Positions 26,682 through 35,333 are shown, counted from the stretch's first letter. The stretch: 64,000 bases of DNA from Tolypothrix sp. PCC 7712 (GCF_025860405.1 NZ_CP063785.1:8557390-8621389); one strand, 5' to 3'. Numbers and translations: made by a program. The notes: generated from the letters alone by a model not told the origin.

Positions 26682-26688
26682 AGGATTA

Positions 26689-26765
26689 GGGATTGGGGAC
26701 TGGGGAACTCGGGGCCCCCTCTGGGGATAAGGGGTAATGGGGATTGGGGATTGGGGACTGGGATG
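26689..26765. repeat. GGGGACT/GGGGATT heptamers with one GGGGCCCC unit
   Basis: One copy of the GGAACTCGGGGCCCCCTCTG unit with flanking heptamers, immediately upstream of tldD. It occupies most of the 125 bp between tldD and the PIN toxin gene. Confidence 0.85.
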
Positions 26766-26806
26766 CGATCGCTTTGATTTTGCTACAGTTCTTCAGCGAC
26801 ATCAGA

Positions 26807-27232
26807 TTACACTGTCCAATCCTCTATAACTAGGTTGGGAATTTGAGAAAAGTCCTGATAATTACGTGTCACCATAATATTGTTTGTAGACAGAGCAATT
26901 GAGGCAATACGCAGGTCTTTGTTCAGTCTTTTCTTGTTGAGTTTTGGGTGTTGCTGCAACAGACTTTGATAACAAGTATTGGCGGCTTCATCAAAGTTCA
27001 AAATCACCACACTCTTGAAATAATCTGTTGTTTGCCAAAGCTTTGTGTAGACTCTCACCAAGTTATCAGCTTGAGAGGGATCGTTAAGCTTACCCATCCA
27101 ACCGTTGAATATCTCTTGAACTGTAATAATCGTTATCGCTACAGAGGATGTTTGAACAACTTTTGTGATGACTGTGCGATCGCCTTCCAGGAACAGCGAT
27201 ACATGATCGGTATCAAGTATCCATCTGCTCAT
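26807..27232 (-). CDS. vapC: VapC-like PIN-domain toxin
   Basis: A 141-residue PIN-domain ribonuclease, probably the toxin of a type II toxin-antitoxin pair. The acidic active-site residues are visible: Asp7 (ILDTDHVSLFL), Glu40 (TVQEIFNGW), Asp106 (NKDLRIASIAL) and the TRNYQDF motif near residue 122. Its ATG overlaps the stop of the upstream gene by four bases (ATGA), typical for translational coupling with the antitoxin. PIN toxins usually cut tRNA or rRNA; the target here is unknown. Confidence 0.88.
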   Translation of the reverse strand: MSRWILDTDHVSLFLEGDRTVITKVVQTSSVAITIITVQEIFNGWMGKLNDPSQADNLVRVYTKLWQTTDYFKSVVILNFDEAANTCYQSLLQQHPKLNKKRLNKDLRIASIALSTNNIMVTRNYQDFSQIPNLVIEDWTV

Positions 27233-27561
27233 AAAGTATTGGGTGAAGATTCCTGTGCTGTTTCTTGCCTTTCTTCTCTAATTTCCTTGGTAATTTCAGC
27301 AAATAGGGGTTCATCTTGGAACATACCAGCAAATTTCATCCACGGATGAGGATTTTCGGGCAGTTGCATTTTTAAAGAAACAATTTCTGCTTTAGCCAGA
27401 CGTTCTGAAAGTAGTTGACGGACTCCATCTAATGCTTGTTGGCGGGTGTCGGCTGTAATTCGACAGTCGGGAATTTCTAGTACGATCGCAGTTTCTTTGC
27501 CAGTTGTATCTTTTTCCAAAAGAATATTTAAGTCTAAGGTATGTGCTGATTGGGCAGACAT
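27229..27561 (-). CDS. Antitoxin partner of the PIN toxin
   Basis: A 110-residue protein translated just before, and overlapping by four bases, the PIN toxin gene. The N-terminal half (LDLNILLEKDTTGKETAIVLEIPDCRI) resembles a HicB-like beta sheet. The C-terminal half (HPWMKFAGMFQDEPLFAEIT) resembles the toxin-binding tail of cyanobacterial antitoxins. It lacks a clear ribbon-helix-helix or AbrB N-terminus, so autorepression may work differently from classical VapB. The function is inferred mainly from position. Confidence 0.7.
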   Translation of the reverse strand: MSAQSAHTLDLNILLEKDTTGKETAIVLEIPDCRITADTRQQALDGVRQLLSERLAKAEIVSLKMQLPENPHPWMKFAGMFQDEPLFAEITKEIREERQETAQESSPNTL

Positions 27562-27615
27562 ATTGTTTTCAATCCTACAGTTTCTGATTGAGCATCTAAC
27601 ATCTTGATTGAATTG

Positions 27616-29076
27616 TTAGCTTCTATGCCAACGAGTACCATCCTTACTATCAATTAGAGTAATACCTTGGGCTTGCAGTTCATTGCGAATGCGATCGCCT
27701 TCGGCAAAATTCTTGGCTTTTCTGGCTGCTTGGCGTTGTGCAATTAAATCTTCAATTTCGGCATCGCTTAATCCATTACTCGCTGGCTTTTCTTCTTCTG
27801 GCTTGGCTTCTAAACCTAAGACTCCAGCTAAGGTAACAAGTGTTTGCCATTGTTGACGCAATTCTTCAGATGGTGTTGCAGTTTTGCCTTCATGGACAAT
27901 AATATTTCCCTCGCGCCGCAGTTCTTTGGCTAATTCAAATATCACTGCTAACCCACCAGGAAAATTGAAGTCATCGTCTACAGCTTCTTTAAATCGCTGC
28001 ACAAAGGGATTAGCTTCGGAAATATCCCCTTTCCCCTTTTCCCATTCCCCATTTCCCAACTTTTCCCCATACTCATAACCAAACAGCAATCCTTCCTTCA
28101 ATGTGTGCCAGCCGTTGGTGGCGGCGGCGATCGCTTCGTCGGTAAAATCTATGGGTTTGCGATATTGGGCTTGCAGGACAAATAACCGCACCGCCATTGG
28201 TTCCACTCCTCGATCCAGGAGGTCGCGAATGGTGGTAAAGTTGCCCAAAGTCTTGGACATTTTTTCGCCATCTACCTTTACCATGCCGTTGTGCAGCCAG
28301 TAACGAGATAAAGGTTTGCCTGTTACGGCTTCTGATTGGGCAATTTCGTTTTCGTGGTGGGGGAAAATTAAGTCAGCACCACCAGCATGAATATCTATGG
28401 TATCGCCCAGGCGATCGCGCACCATTGCGGAACATTCTATATGCCAGCCGGGACGACCTGCACCCCAAGGTGATTGCCAGGATGGTTCGCCGGGTTTTGC
28501 GGCTTTCCACAAAGCAAAATCAAAGGGGTCTTTCTTTTTTTGGTATTCGGCATCTTCTATATTGACGCGATCGCTAGCACCAGCTTGCATATCTTCTAGC
28601 TTGCGCCCAGAAAGCTTACCATAATCGGTAAATTGCCTTACAGCATAGTAAACATCGCCATCGGCGGGGTAAGCATAGCCTTGATTTTCTAAATCATGAA
28701 TTAGCCGTTGAATCCCGTTCATTGTATGGGTAGCGCGGGGATACTCATCAGCTTCTTTGATTCCCAGCCTCGCCATATCCTCAAAATAGGCTTTAATATA
28801 GCGTTCCGCTACCGCTTCCATTGATGAGCGTTCTTCTCTGGCTCGGTTTAAAATCTTGTCATCAATATCAGTAAAATTTTGGATGTAGCGAACTTCATAG
28901 CCGCTAAACTGGAGATATCGGCGTACTACATCCCAAACAATACAAGCTCTAGCATGACCCAAATGGCAGTAGTCGTATACCGTCACCCCGCAGTAATACA
29001 TCTTAACCTGGCCTGGTTCTACTGTTTCAAAGGGTTCCTGACGACGGGTGAGGGTATTGTAAAGGGTTAGGGTCAT
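27616..29076 (-). CDS. cysS: Cysteinyl-tRNA synthetase
   Basis: Charges tRNA-Cys with cysteine in the cytoplasm. The class I signatures are present: YDYCHLGHARACIVWD (HIGH box as HLGH), a Cys/His zinc site for cysteine recognition (CGVTVYD; WHIECSAM; HHENEIAQSE), and EKMSKTLGN (KMSKS). At 486 residues it is slightly longer than usual. About 15 residues near 337-351 (GNGEWEKGKGDISE) are encoded by a GGGGAAT-like simple repeat at roughly 28022-28066, in frame, between the catalytic and anticodon-binding parts. That is a tolerant surface position. The gene is otherwise ordinary. Confidence 0.97.
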   Translation of the reverse strand: MTLTLYNTLTRRQEPFETVEPGQVKMYYCGVTVYDYCHLGHARACIVWDVVRRYLQFSGYEVRYIQNFTDIDDKILNRAREERSSMEAVAERYIKAYFEDMARLGIKEADEYPRATHTMNGIQRLIHDLENQGYAYPADGDVYYAVRQFTDYGKLSGRKLEDMQAGASDRVNIEDAEYQKKKDPFDFALWKAAKPGEPSWQSPWGAGRPGWHIECSAMVRDRLGDTIDIHAGGADLIFPHHENEIAQSEAVTGKPLSRYWLHNGMVKVDGEKMSKTLGNFTTIRDLLDRGVEPMAVRLFVLQAQYRKPIDFTDEAIAAATNGWHTLKEGLLFGYEYGEKLGNGEWEKGKGDISEANPFVQRFKEAVDDDFNFPGGLAVIFELAKELRREGNIIVHEGKTATPSEELRQQWQTLVTLAGVLGLEAKPEEEKPASNGLSDAEIEDLIAQRQAARKAKNFAEGDRIRNELQAQGITLIDSKDGTRWHRS

Positions 29077-29323
29077 AAGCTATTCAAAATTCTCAATTCG
29101 CAATTCAAAATGGTAAAACCTAGTTCTGCCAATCATCCTGGCTACTTATGTCTATTCAACAGCAAGCAAGGGCAAGTTAACACAGTAATTTGGCAATAAG
29201 TAGATACGTAATAATAGGGTAAAGCACTTGGGATGATAGTCCAGCATCCCTATCCTAGTGTTTTCTATACTATCTGCGCTACACTTCTAAATTTTTGAAT
29301 TTTTTGTATTTGATTACAGCGCT
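29077..29323. other. Divergent intergenic region between cysS and the CobW-type gene
   Basis: It must hold promoters for both divergent genes. An ATG-led frame of 29 codons starting near 29110 is too short and featureless to accept. I see no clear Zur operator, although one might be expected before a zinc-linked CobW gene. Confidence 0.35.
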
Positions 29324-30490
29324 ATGCAATCAGCAGTTACTCCCGAATCTCAAGCAATGGATGCTCCGAAACAAGGCATCCCTGTAACCATTATTACAGG
29401 TTTCCTCGGTAGTGGTAAGACAACTTTACTGAATCATATTTTGACTAATCAGCAGGGTTTAAAAACGGCTGTTTTAGTCAATGAATTTGGTGAAATTGGC
29501 ATCGATAACGAATTAATTGTGTCCACCGAAGAAAACATGGTGGAATTAAGTAATGGTTGTATTTGTTGCACAATTAATAGTGATTTAGTTGATGCAGTTT
29601 ATAAAGTTCTAGAGCGAGAAGAAAAGTTAGATTATTTAGTTGTTGAAACAACTGGACTAGCAGATCCATTACCAGTAGCTTTAACATTTCTCGGTACAGA
29701 GTTACGGGATTTGACTAGATTAGATTCAATTATTACCGTAGTAGACGCGGCAAATTATAGCCTAGATTTATTTAATTCTCAGGCAGCATATAGTCAAATT
29801 GCCTATGGTGATGTCATTATTCTCAATAAAGCAGATTTAGTTGATGAAACTGCTTTAAATGAATTAGAAAGAAAAATTGGGGAAGTTAGAGAAGGGGCAA
29901 GAATTCTCCGGACTACACGTTCCGAAGTTCCACTTCCCTTAATTTTGAGTGTTGGTCTGTTTGAGTCTGACAAGTATTTTGACACTGTAGAAGATGAACA
30001 TGATCATCACGACCATGAGCATCATGACCACGACCACGACCACGATCATGACCATTCGACTTGCGGTCATGACCATCACGACCACGATCACGACCATTCT
30101 ACCTGTGGTCATGACCATCACGATCATGACCATGAACATGAGCATCATCACCATCATTCCGACCACTTAGAAAATGATGGTTTTAGCTCCATATCTTTCC
30201 AAAGTGATAAGCCTTTATCTATTAGGAAATTCCAATATTTCTTAGATAATCAGCTACCCACTAATGTCTTTCGTGCTAAGGGAATTATGTGGTTTGAGGA
30301 AAGCCCCAAACGCCATATTTTCCACTTGTGCGGTAAGCGTTTCACAATGGATGATGATGAATGGAAAGGTCAACCTAAAAACCAACTAGTTTTGATTGGT
30401 CAAAACTTAGATACCGATACTTTGCTGAGTCAACTAGAAAAGTGTCTTTGTATTCCTTCTGTGAGCCGGGGTAAGGGATTTGGAAAATAA
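29324..30490 (+). CDS. CobW/G3E-family GTPase with His-rich metal-binding insert
   Basis: A 388-residue G3E P-loop GTPase, likely a zinc (or other metal) chaperone. Motifs: Walker A GFLGSGKTTLLNHIL (26-40), the metal-binding GCICC (78-82), VVETTGLADP and LNKAD (168-171). Residues 226-281 are a run of His and Asp with two copies of STCGHDHHDHDHDH, encoded by a tandem duplication. The CobW C-terminal domain follows (FRAKGIMWFEESPKRHIFH). COG0523 proteins of this kind serve zinc homeostasis in several bacteria, while CobW proper is linked to cobalamin synthesis; context does not decide. The gene ends before a strong hairpin. Confidence 0.9.
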   Translation: MQSAVTPESQAMDAPKQGIPVTIITGFLGSGKTTLLNHILTNQQGLKTAVLVNEFGEIGIDNELIVSTEENMVELSNGCICCTINSDLVDAVYKVLEREEKLDYLVVETTGLADPLPVALTFLGTELRDLTRLDSIITVVDAANYSLDLFNSQAAYSQIAYGDVIILNKADLVDETALNELERKIGEVREGARILRTTRSEVPLPLILSVGLFESDKYFDTVEDEHDHHDHEHHDHDHDHDHDHSTCGHDHHDHDHDHSTCGHDHHDHDHEHEHHHHHSDHLENDGFSSISFQSDKPLSIRKFQYFLDNQLPTNVFRAKGIMWFEESPKRHIFHLCGKRFTMDDDEWKGQPKNQLVLIGQNLDTDTLLSQLEKCLCIPSVSRGKGFGK

Positions 30491-30512
30491 TAAAATCTGA
30501 AGAGTGAAATAT

Positions 30513-30554
30513 GAAGGATGAAGTAATTTAATAATATTAATTGCTTCATCCTTC
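30513..30554 (+). terminator. Long hairpin between the CobW-type gene and dtd
   Basis: GAAGGATGAAGTAATT (30513-30528) and AATTGCTTCATCCTTC (30539-30554) pair over 16 bp with one G-T pair, and TTCTTTTC follows. It is probably the terminator of the CobW-type gene. It ends only nine bases before the dtd start codon, so it may also affect dtd translation. Confidence 0.7.
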
Positions 30555-30563
30555 TTCTTTTCT

Positions 30564-31016
30564 ATGCGCTTAATCATCCAGCGAGTGAAATCATCTCAAG
30601 TTACTGTTAACGGTGAAATTGTTGGCAAAATTGGTCGTGGGCTAAACTTACTTGTAGGTATTGCCAATACTGATACCGATGCTGAACTCGACTGGATGGT
30701 ACGCAAATGTTTGGAATTGCGGTTGTTTCCTGATGAAGCAGGAGGCGACCGTTGGCAAAAATCTGTACAAGAAATTGGCGGTGAGTTGCTAGTAGTCAGC
30801 CAATTTACACTTTATGGTGATTGTCGCAAAGGTCGCCGTCCCTCCTTTGACCGTTCGGCTGTCCCTCCATTAGCCAAAGATTTATATGAAAAATTTGTTA
30901 CCAAATTACGCACCAGTGGTTTAAAAGTAGAAACTGGTGAATTTGGTGCCATGATGCAAGTTGCTATCGAAAATGACGGGCCTGTAACTTTAATACTTGA
31001 GCGAGAAGCGAATTAA
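30564..31016 (+). CDS. dtd: D-aminoacyl-tRNA deacylase
   Basis: Removes D-amino acids and misplaced glycine from tRNA, a proofreading step after charging. The 150-residue sequence has the full DTD pattern: MRLIIQRVKSSQVTV at the start, the SQFTLYGDCRKGRRPSF motif (SQFTL) and the ENDGPVT motif (NxGPVT) that places the cross-subunit Pro in the active site. The length is normal. No Shine-Dalgarno sequence is seen; the start codon follows a strong hairpin directly. Confidence 0.97.
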   Translation: MRLIIQRVKSSQVTVNGEIVGKIGRGLNLLVGIANTDTDAELDWMVRKCLELRLFPDEAGGDRWQKSVQEIGGELLVVSQFTLYGDCRKGRRPSFDRSAVPPLAKDLYEKFVTKLRTSGLKVETGEFGAMMQVAIENDGPVTLILEREAN

Positions 31017-31121
31017 GTATTTATCGGTAAATAAAGAAGTTCGGTAATAGCTAGATTGCTTAGTTCTAAAATGATGAGAGAATATTAAATTAAACATTAC
31101 AAAACTTTAAGTTCACTCATC

Positions 31122-31457
31122 ATGGCGAAAATCCAGTTTTCTAGAGGTATAGACGAAGATGTAGTTCCTGATGTGCGCCTGACGCGATCGCGTACAGGTG
31201 AGAGTGGTACTGCAACATTTATTTTTGAAAATCCTAAAGCCTTAGCTCAAACCACCACCGAAGATATCACCGGGATGTACATGATCGATCAAGAAGGCGA
31301 AATCATCACCCGTGAAGTTAAGGCAAGATTTGTTAATGGTAAACCAGAAGCATTAGAAGCAGTTTACCTTATGAAATCTGCCGACGAATGGGATCGCTTT
31401 ATGCGCTTCATGGAGCGATACGCCGATGAAAATGACTTGGGATTTAGTAAGTCTTAA
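31122..31457 (+). CDS. psb28: Photosystem II assembly protein Psb28
   Basis: A 111-residue soluble protein that binds the cytoplasmic face of CP47-containing photosystem II intermediates during assembly and repair. The sequence MAKIQFSRGIDEDVVPDVRL, SGTATFIFENPKAL, TGMYMIDQEGEI and VYLMKSADEWDRFMRFMERY is that of the Psb28 family. It is a single gene; a 9 bp repeat array (GAGGGAGAT) starts a few bases after the stop codon. Confidence 0.97.
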   Translation: MAKIQFSRGIDEDVVPDVRLTRSRTGESGTATFIFENPKALAQTTTEDITGMYMIDQEGEIITREVKARFVNGKPEALEAVYLMKSADEWDRFMRFMERYADENDLGFSKS

Positions 31458-31463
31458 GAGGTT

Positions 31464-31615
31464 TAGGGGGATGAGGGAGATGAGGGAGATGAGGGGGATG
31501 AGGAGGATGAGGGGGATGAGGGGGACAAACAAAGAAATTCCTATTATCAATTAGCCATTAGCCATTACCCATTCCCCATTGCCCCTTATCCCCAGAGGGG
31601 GCCCCGAGTTCCCCA
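31464..31615. repeat. GAGGGAGAT nonamers and an inverted GGGGCCCC unit
   Basis: Seven or so copies of a 9 bp GAGGG(A/G)GAT unit run from about 31464 to 31526. TTAGCCATTACCCATTCCCC and an inverted copy of the CGGGGCCCC unit (CCCCAGAGGGGGCCCCGAG) follow at 31581-31615. They fill nearly the whole gap before the next gene. Confidence 0.85.
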
Positions 31616-31648
31616 TGCCCAAACAGCGTAGCATTTTAATAAATTGGT

Positions 31649-32149
31649 ATGACGAAACCTCACCCAGATGCACCAGGGATTGCGGTAAATTGTGCTGTTG
31701 TGACTGTCAGCGATACCCGATCCCCAGAGACAGACAAAAGCGGTCAGTTAATTCAGGAATTACTTTTGGCTGCTAATCATGCGATCGCAGCTTACAAAAT
31801 TATCAAAGACGAACCAACACAAATCCAACAACAAATAGAACAGCTTGGTCAAGCTGCAAACCTAGATGTGGTGATTTTCAATGGTGGTACTGGTATTGCA
31901 CCCAGAGATACCACCTATGATGCAATTGAAAAATTGCTGGAGAAGACCTTACCGGGATTTGGCGAATTATTTCGGTTCTTAAGTTACCAAGAAATTGGCT
32001 CCCGTGCGATCGCCTCTCGCGCCGTTGCTGGTGTTTACCAAAATAAATTAATCTTCTCCCTTCCTGGTTCTAGTAACGCCGTGCGCCTGGGAATGGAAAA
32101 GCTAATTGTGCCAGAACTGGTTCATTTAGTCAGCCAGGTGAGGGGATAG
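31649..32149 (+). CDS. moaB: MogA/MoaB-family molybdenum cofactor protein
   Basis: A 166-residue MPT-binding-domain protein that adenylylates molybdopterin or assists metal insertion. It shows VNCAVVTVSDTRSPETDKSG at the start, the FNGGTGIAPRDTTYDAI motif (GGTG..PRD) and FRFLSYQEIGSRAIASRAVAG. The LPGSSNAV motif closes the active site. MoaB and MogA are hard to tell apart by sequence; the short form without a MoeA fusion favours MoaB. In this group the cofactor serves nitrate reductase among others. No other moa genes are near. Confidence 0.88.
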   Translation: MTKPHPDAPGIAVNCAVVTVSDTRSPETDKSGQLIQELLLAANHAIAAYKIIKDEPTQIQQQIEQLGQAANLDVVIFNGGTGIAPRDTTYDAIEKLLEKTLPGFGELFRFLSYQEIGSRAIASRAVAGVYQNKLIFSLPGSSNAVRLGMEKLIVPELVHLVSQVRG

Positions 32150-32264
32150 GGGACTGGGGACTGGTGACTGGTGGGGACTGGGGATTGGGATGAGGGAGAT
32201 GAGGAAGCAGGGAAAAATACCATTACCACTGACAAATGACCAATGACAAATGACAAATGACCAA

Positions 32265-32291
32265 TAAAAAACCCCACTAAATGCGGGGTTA
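32265..32291 (-). terminator. mraY terminator
   Basis: On the minus strand AACCCC, a 9-base loop and GGGGTT are followed by TTTTATT. It lies about 45 bp after the mraY stop codon. Confidence 0.75.
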
Positions 32292-32333
32292 GGTGATTTA
32301 ATTTCAAATATTTTTCTTAAATCAGCTTGAGAA

Positions 32334-33431
32334 TTAAGCGATCGCCATTGAGATTGTAGCTAAGAATGCGGCGATGATATAAAACACGGAGACCACTTGT
32401 AATTCTGACCAGCCTGTTAATTCTAAATGATGGTGTAGGGGTGCCATTTTGAAGAGGCGCTTACCTTTGCCATCTGGCCCTTTAGTAGCTTTGTAATAAC
32501 TTACTTGCGCCATTACAGACAAGGTTTCTACAAAGAAGATACCGCTGAGAATGAACAGCATAACCAAACTGTTAGTTAGCAGCGCTACAGCAGCTAAACC
32601 GCCACCCAAAGCTAATGAACCAGTATCTCCCATAAAAACACGAGCTGGGTTGCGATTATGGGCTAGGAAACCTAAACAACCACCACTTAAAGCGGCACAG
32701 AAAATCATTAATTCTGGTGCGGTGGGTGCAATTACAGCACCAAGTGCCAAAAATGCGATCGCGGCTGTTCCACCAGCCAAGCCGTCAATACCATCGGTGA
32801 GATTTGTGGCGTTACTCTCTGCTACTAAAGCAAAGCCAGCTAGAGGCCAGAAGAGTAATCCTAGAGGAATTGAAACACCTAGCAAGGGTAAAGCAATATT
32901 TGTAATCCCTGTTGGTTGATTAAACATCAGCCACAGACAAAACAGTGATGCAAAAGCAATTTGCAGCCCAAGTTTCATCTTTGGGGATATACCCTTATTC
33001 GACTTGCGGCGGAGAATTTGCCAATCGTCTAACCAGCCAATTAACCCATAGCTGAGTGTCAATGCGGAAACAGCAAGCACTGGTGTGGCGAAATTCGACA
33101 ATACACAGGCAATAATTACGCCAACGGGAATAAAGAATATACCCCCCATTGTTGGTGTACCTGCCTTTTTTAGATGTGCTTGAGGGCCATCTTCACGGAT
33201 TATTTGCCCAGTTTTGAGTGCCTGTAGCAGTGGAATTACCCAGAAGCCTAAAGCCGCCGAGCATAGCGCACCCAATAGTAGTGGCAGGGTCAGAGACATA
33301 CCCTGCCAAGGCAATCTATTACTTACAAAATCCAAAACCAATGCAGCCCCGCCTAGCCCTAAAGCCAAACAAGAAGCGATACCGATTCCAGAAAAGTTTA
33401 ACTCTTGGTCAGGAGATAGTTTAGCGTCCAC
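32334..33431 (-). CDS. mraY: Phospho-N-acetylmuramoyl-pentapeptide transferase
   Basis: Transfers phospho-MurNAc-pentapeptide to undecaprenyl phosphate, giving lipid I in the cytoplasmic membrane. The 365-residue protein has about ten transmembrane helices. Signatures are GTPTMGGIFFIPVG, the Asp pair in WLDDWQ, NATNLTDGIDGLAGG and the HHHLELTGWSE loop. All known catalytic residues seem present. The start at 33431 gives a short cytoplasmic tail. It is not within a mur cluster here, which is usual for cyanobacteria; a DUF3134 gene is 68 bp upstream in the same direction. Confidence 0.97.
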   Translation of the reverse strand: MDAKLSPDQELNFSGIGIASCLALGLGGAALVLDFVSNRLPWQGMSLTLPLLLGALCSAALGFWVIPLLQALKTGQIIREDGPQAHLKKAGTPTMGGIFFIPVGVIIACVLSNFATPVLAVSALTLSYGLIGWLDDWQILRRKSNKGISPKMKLGLQIAFASLFCLWLMFNQPTGITNIALPLLGVSIPLGLLFWPLAGFALVAESNATNLTDGIDGLAGGTAAIAFLALGAVIAPTAPELMIFCAALSGGCLGFLAHNRNPARVFMGDTGSLALGGGLAAVALLTNSLVMLFILSGIFFVETLSVMAQVSYYKATKGPDGKGKRLFKMAPLHHHLELTGWSELQVVSVFYIIAAFLATISMAIA

Positions 33432-33498
33432 GGATATTTCCCTTCACTCCACACTTACAAAACTGAACATTCGTGGCGATTGATGCCACCCATTAACA

Positions 33499-33735
33499 TT
33501 AATCTTCGGCAATACCGATATCGTCGTCATCATCATCAAAGTCAGCGATACCGTCTTCTCCACCAAGAAACTCTGAGATTTCTTCTTCTTCATCCTGAAA
33601 ATCAGGCTCGTGAACGTCACGCGCGATAATCCGACCGCTGGATTGTAACCAGTCTATAAGAGAAGTCTCTTGTTTTAAAGGAATCACAGCAGCTCGCTGG
33701 TTGCGGGGTTCTTCACGTAATGGAGAATTCAACAT
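33499..33735 (-). CDS. DUF3134 family protein
   Basis: A 78-residue acidic protein (MLNSPLREEPRNQRAAVIPL), with SLIDWLQSSGRIIARDV in the middle and a tail of Asp and Glu (FDDDDDDIGIAED). The conserved N-terminal half matches the cyanobacterial DUF3134 pattern as I remember it. A TTG at 33744 is in frame but the ATG at 33735 is more likely. Function unknown; it lies just upstream of mraY, which may be chance. Confidence 0.75.
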   Translation of the reverse strand: MLNSPLREEPRNQRAAVIPLKQETSLIDWLQSSGRIIARDVHEPDFQDEEEEISEFLGGEDGIADFDDDDDDIGIAED

Positions 33736-33977
33736 ATCGCACAATAAACAAATACATTCGAGTAACTAGACATTTAGAGTCTATCACTGGATACGAGATA
33801 ATTTAGTTATTGATTCAACTCAAAGGTTGAATAATCCGCAATCTATCAAAAGAGATTTATTTAATTACCTTATGGTAGATGGCAGGAGTTTAATAGTAAT
33901 GTAGTTAGGCTCTATACATTTGAGATTTCTATATATTTAATGCTGATTTCATCCTGATGATTTTGAGGTGATTAGCG

Positions 33978-34562
33978 ATGATTGGAAAAACGGCTCTCTT
34001 CGATGCGATCGCTGGTACTAATCGCGGTTTACTGGCTAGTGAAAAGCAGAAACAAGCTATTTTAGCTGCGATCGCCACTTTGGAAGACCTTAATCCCACA
34101 CCACTTCCTGTAGAAGCTGGTAGCTTACTTGATGGTAATTGGCGATTAATATATACCACAAGTAAGGGACTATTAAATCTGGATCGATTACCTTTCTTTA
34201 AACTCGGACAAATTTATCAGTATATCCGCGTAGAAAATACTAGCGTTTACAATATAGCCGAGATTTATGGCCTACCTTACCTTGAAGGATTGGTCAGCGT
34301 TGCCGCCAAATTTGAGCCACTCTCAGGTCGTCGCGTCCAAGTTAAATTTAATCGAAGTATCATTGGTTGGCAACGTCTATTAAGTTACAATTCCCCAGAA
34401 AATTTTATTCAAGAAATTGAAGCTGGTAGTAAATTTACGGCAATTGATACTGCGATTAACAGTGATAGACAACAAGGATGGTTGGATATCACTTATTTAG
34501 ATAACGATCTCCGAATCGGTAGAGGTAATGAGGGGAGTTTATTTGTACTAAGCAAAGTGTGA
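33978..34562 (+). CDS. PAP/fibrillin-family protein
   Basis: A 194-residue plastid-lipid-associated protein (fibrillin). These lipocalin-like proteins bind lipids or quinones at thylakoids and help in photoprotection. The pattern LFDAIAGTNRGLLAS, then LDGNWRLIYTTSKGLL and a C-terminal WLDITYLDNDLRIGRGNEGS matches the family. No signal peptide is seen, so it is probably on the cytoplasmic side of the membrane. It is a single gene with a HIP1-containing start region. Confidence 0.88.
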   Translation: MIGKTALFDAIAGTNRGLLASEKQKQAILAAIATLEDLNPTPLPVEAGSLLDGNWRLIYTTSKGLLNLDRLPFFKLGQIYQYIRVENTSVYNIAEIYGLPYLEGLVSVAAKFEPLSGRRVQVKFNRSIIGWQRLLSYNSPENFIQEIEAGSKFTAIDTAINSDRQQGWLDITYLDNDLRIGRGNEGSLFVLSKV

Positions 34563-34649
34563 GCGTTTCCTAAAGTTTTATGTGCGAACGAGACGAACTT
34601 AAGCGATAACGGGGCCTTTGTCAAGTAATATTTCACAGGTATTTATAAA

Positions 34650-34864
34650 AGGGACTGGGGACTGGGGACTGGGGTGATGAGGGAGATGAGGGAGATGAGG
34701 GAGATGAGGGAGATGAGGGAGATGAGGAAGATGAGGGAGAAAAGGGGATAGGGAGATATTCCTATTACCAATTACCAATTACCGATGCCCAATGCCCAAT
34801 GCCCAATGCCCAATGCCCAATGCCCAATGCCCAATGCCCAATGCCCAATGCCCAATGCCCAATA
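34650..34864. repeat. GGGGACT, GAGGGAGAT and CCCAATG tandem arrays in the psaE upstream gap
   Basis: Three blocks follow each other: GGGGACT heptamers (about 34653-34675), seven GAGGGAGAT nonamers (about 34676-34742), and a run of about eleven perfect CCCAATG heptamers (34783-34864). They fill half of the 406 bp gap. The psaE promoter is presumably in the last 100 bp (34865-34968). Confidence 0.9.
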
Positions 34865-34968
34865 GGAAAAATAACTTAACAATGCTTCTTGCTACGTCCT
34901 TCAGGTTGTAGAGTGAAATCAATTAGCCTTTATACATTGGCGATTGATAACTAAAAGGGAAAAAACTC

Positions 34969-35181
34969 ATGGTTCAACGTGGTTCTAAAGTACGTATTCT
35001 CAGACCAGAGTCCTACTGGTTTCAAGATGTAGGTACCGTAGCGTCTATTGACCAAAGCGGTATCAAGTATTCTGTGATTGTCCGTTTTGACAAGGTCAAT
35101 TATTCAGGGATCAACACCAATAATTTTGCTGAAGACGAATTATTGGAAGTTGCACCTCCAGCAGCAAAAGCTAAAAAGTAA
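34969..35181 (+). CDS. psaE: Photosystem I subunit IV
   Basis: A 70-residue SH3-like stromal-side subunit of photosystem I that helps ferredoxin docking and cyclic electron flow. MVQRGSKVRILRPESYWFQD, YSVIVRFDKVNYSGINTNNF and a basic end (PPAAKAKK) match PsaE. An AAAAGGGAAAA stretch just before the ATG may act as ribosome-binding site. A hairpin follows at 35226. Confidence 0.98.
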   Translation: MVQRGSKVRILRPESYWFQDVGTVASIDQSGIKYSVIVRFDKVNYSGINTNNFAEDELLEVAPPAAKAKK

Positions 35182-35225
35182 GCACTGAAGCTACAAGGGG
35201 ATTCTTTAATGGGATGATAGAGAGG

Positions 35226-35257
35226 AGTTCTAGGGTCACAAGCCAACCCTGAGAACT
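35226..35257 (+). terminator. Hairpin after psaE
   Basis: AGTTCT and AGGGT pair with ACCCT and AGAACT around a short loop, 45 bp after the psaE stop. No T-run follows, which is common for cyanobacterial terminators. A second small hairpin (AAGCAA/TTGCTT) lies near 35305. Confidence 0.5.
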
Positions 35258-35333
35258 TTGGAGGTAATTTATTACTTCCTCACTCTCTACTCCCTATCCT
35301 CAACAAGCAAATAGCTTGCTTAACTCTGTTTGA

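Noticed and set aside
29939..30166. Met/Val-rich minus-strand frame
   Set aside because: It is the reverse of the His/Asp-rich codons of the CobW gene and has no independent support.
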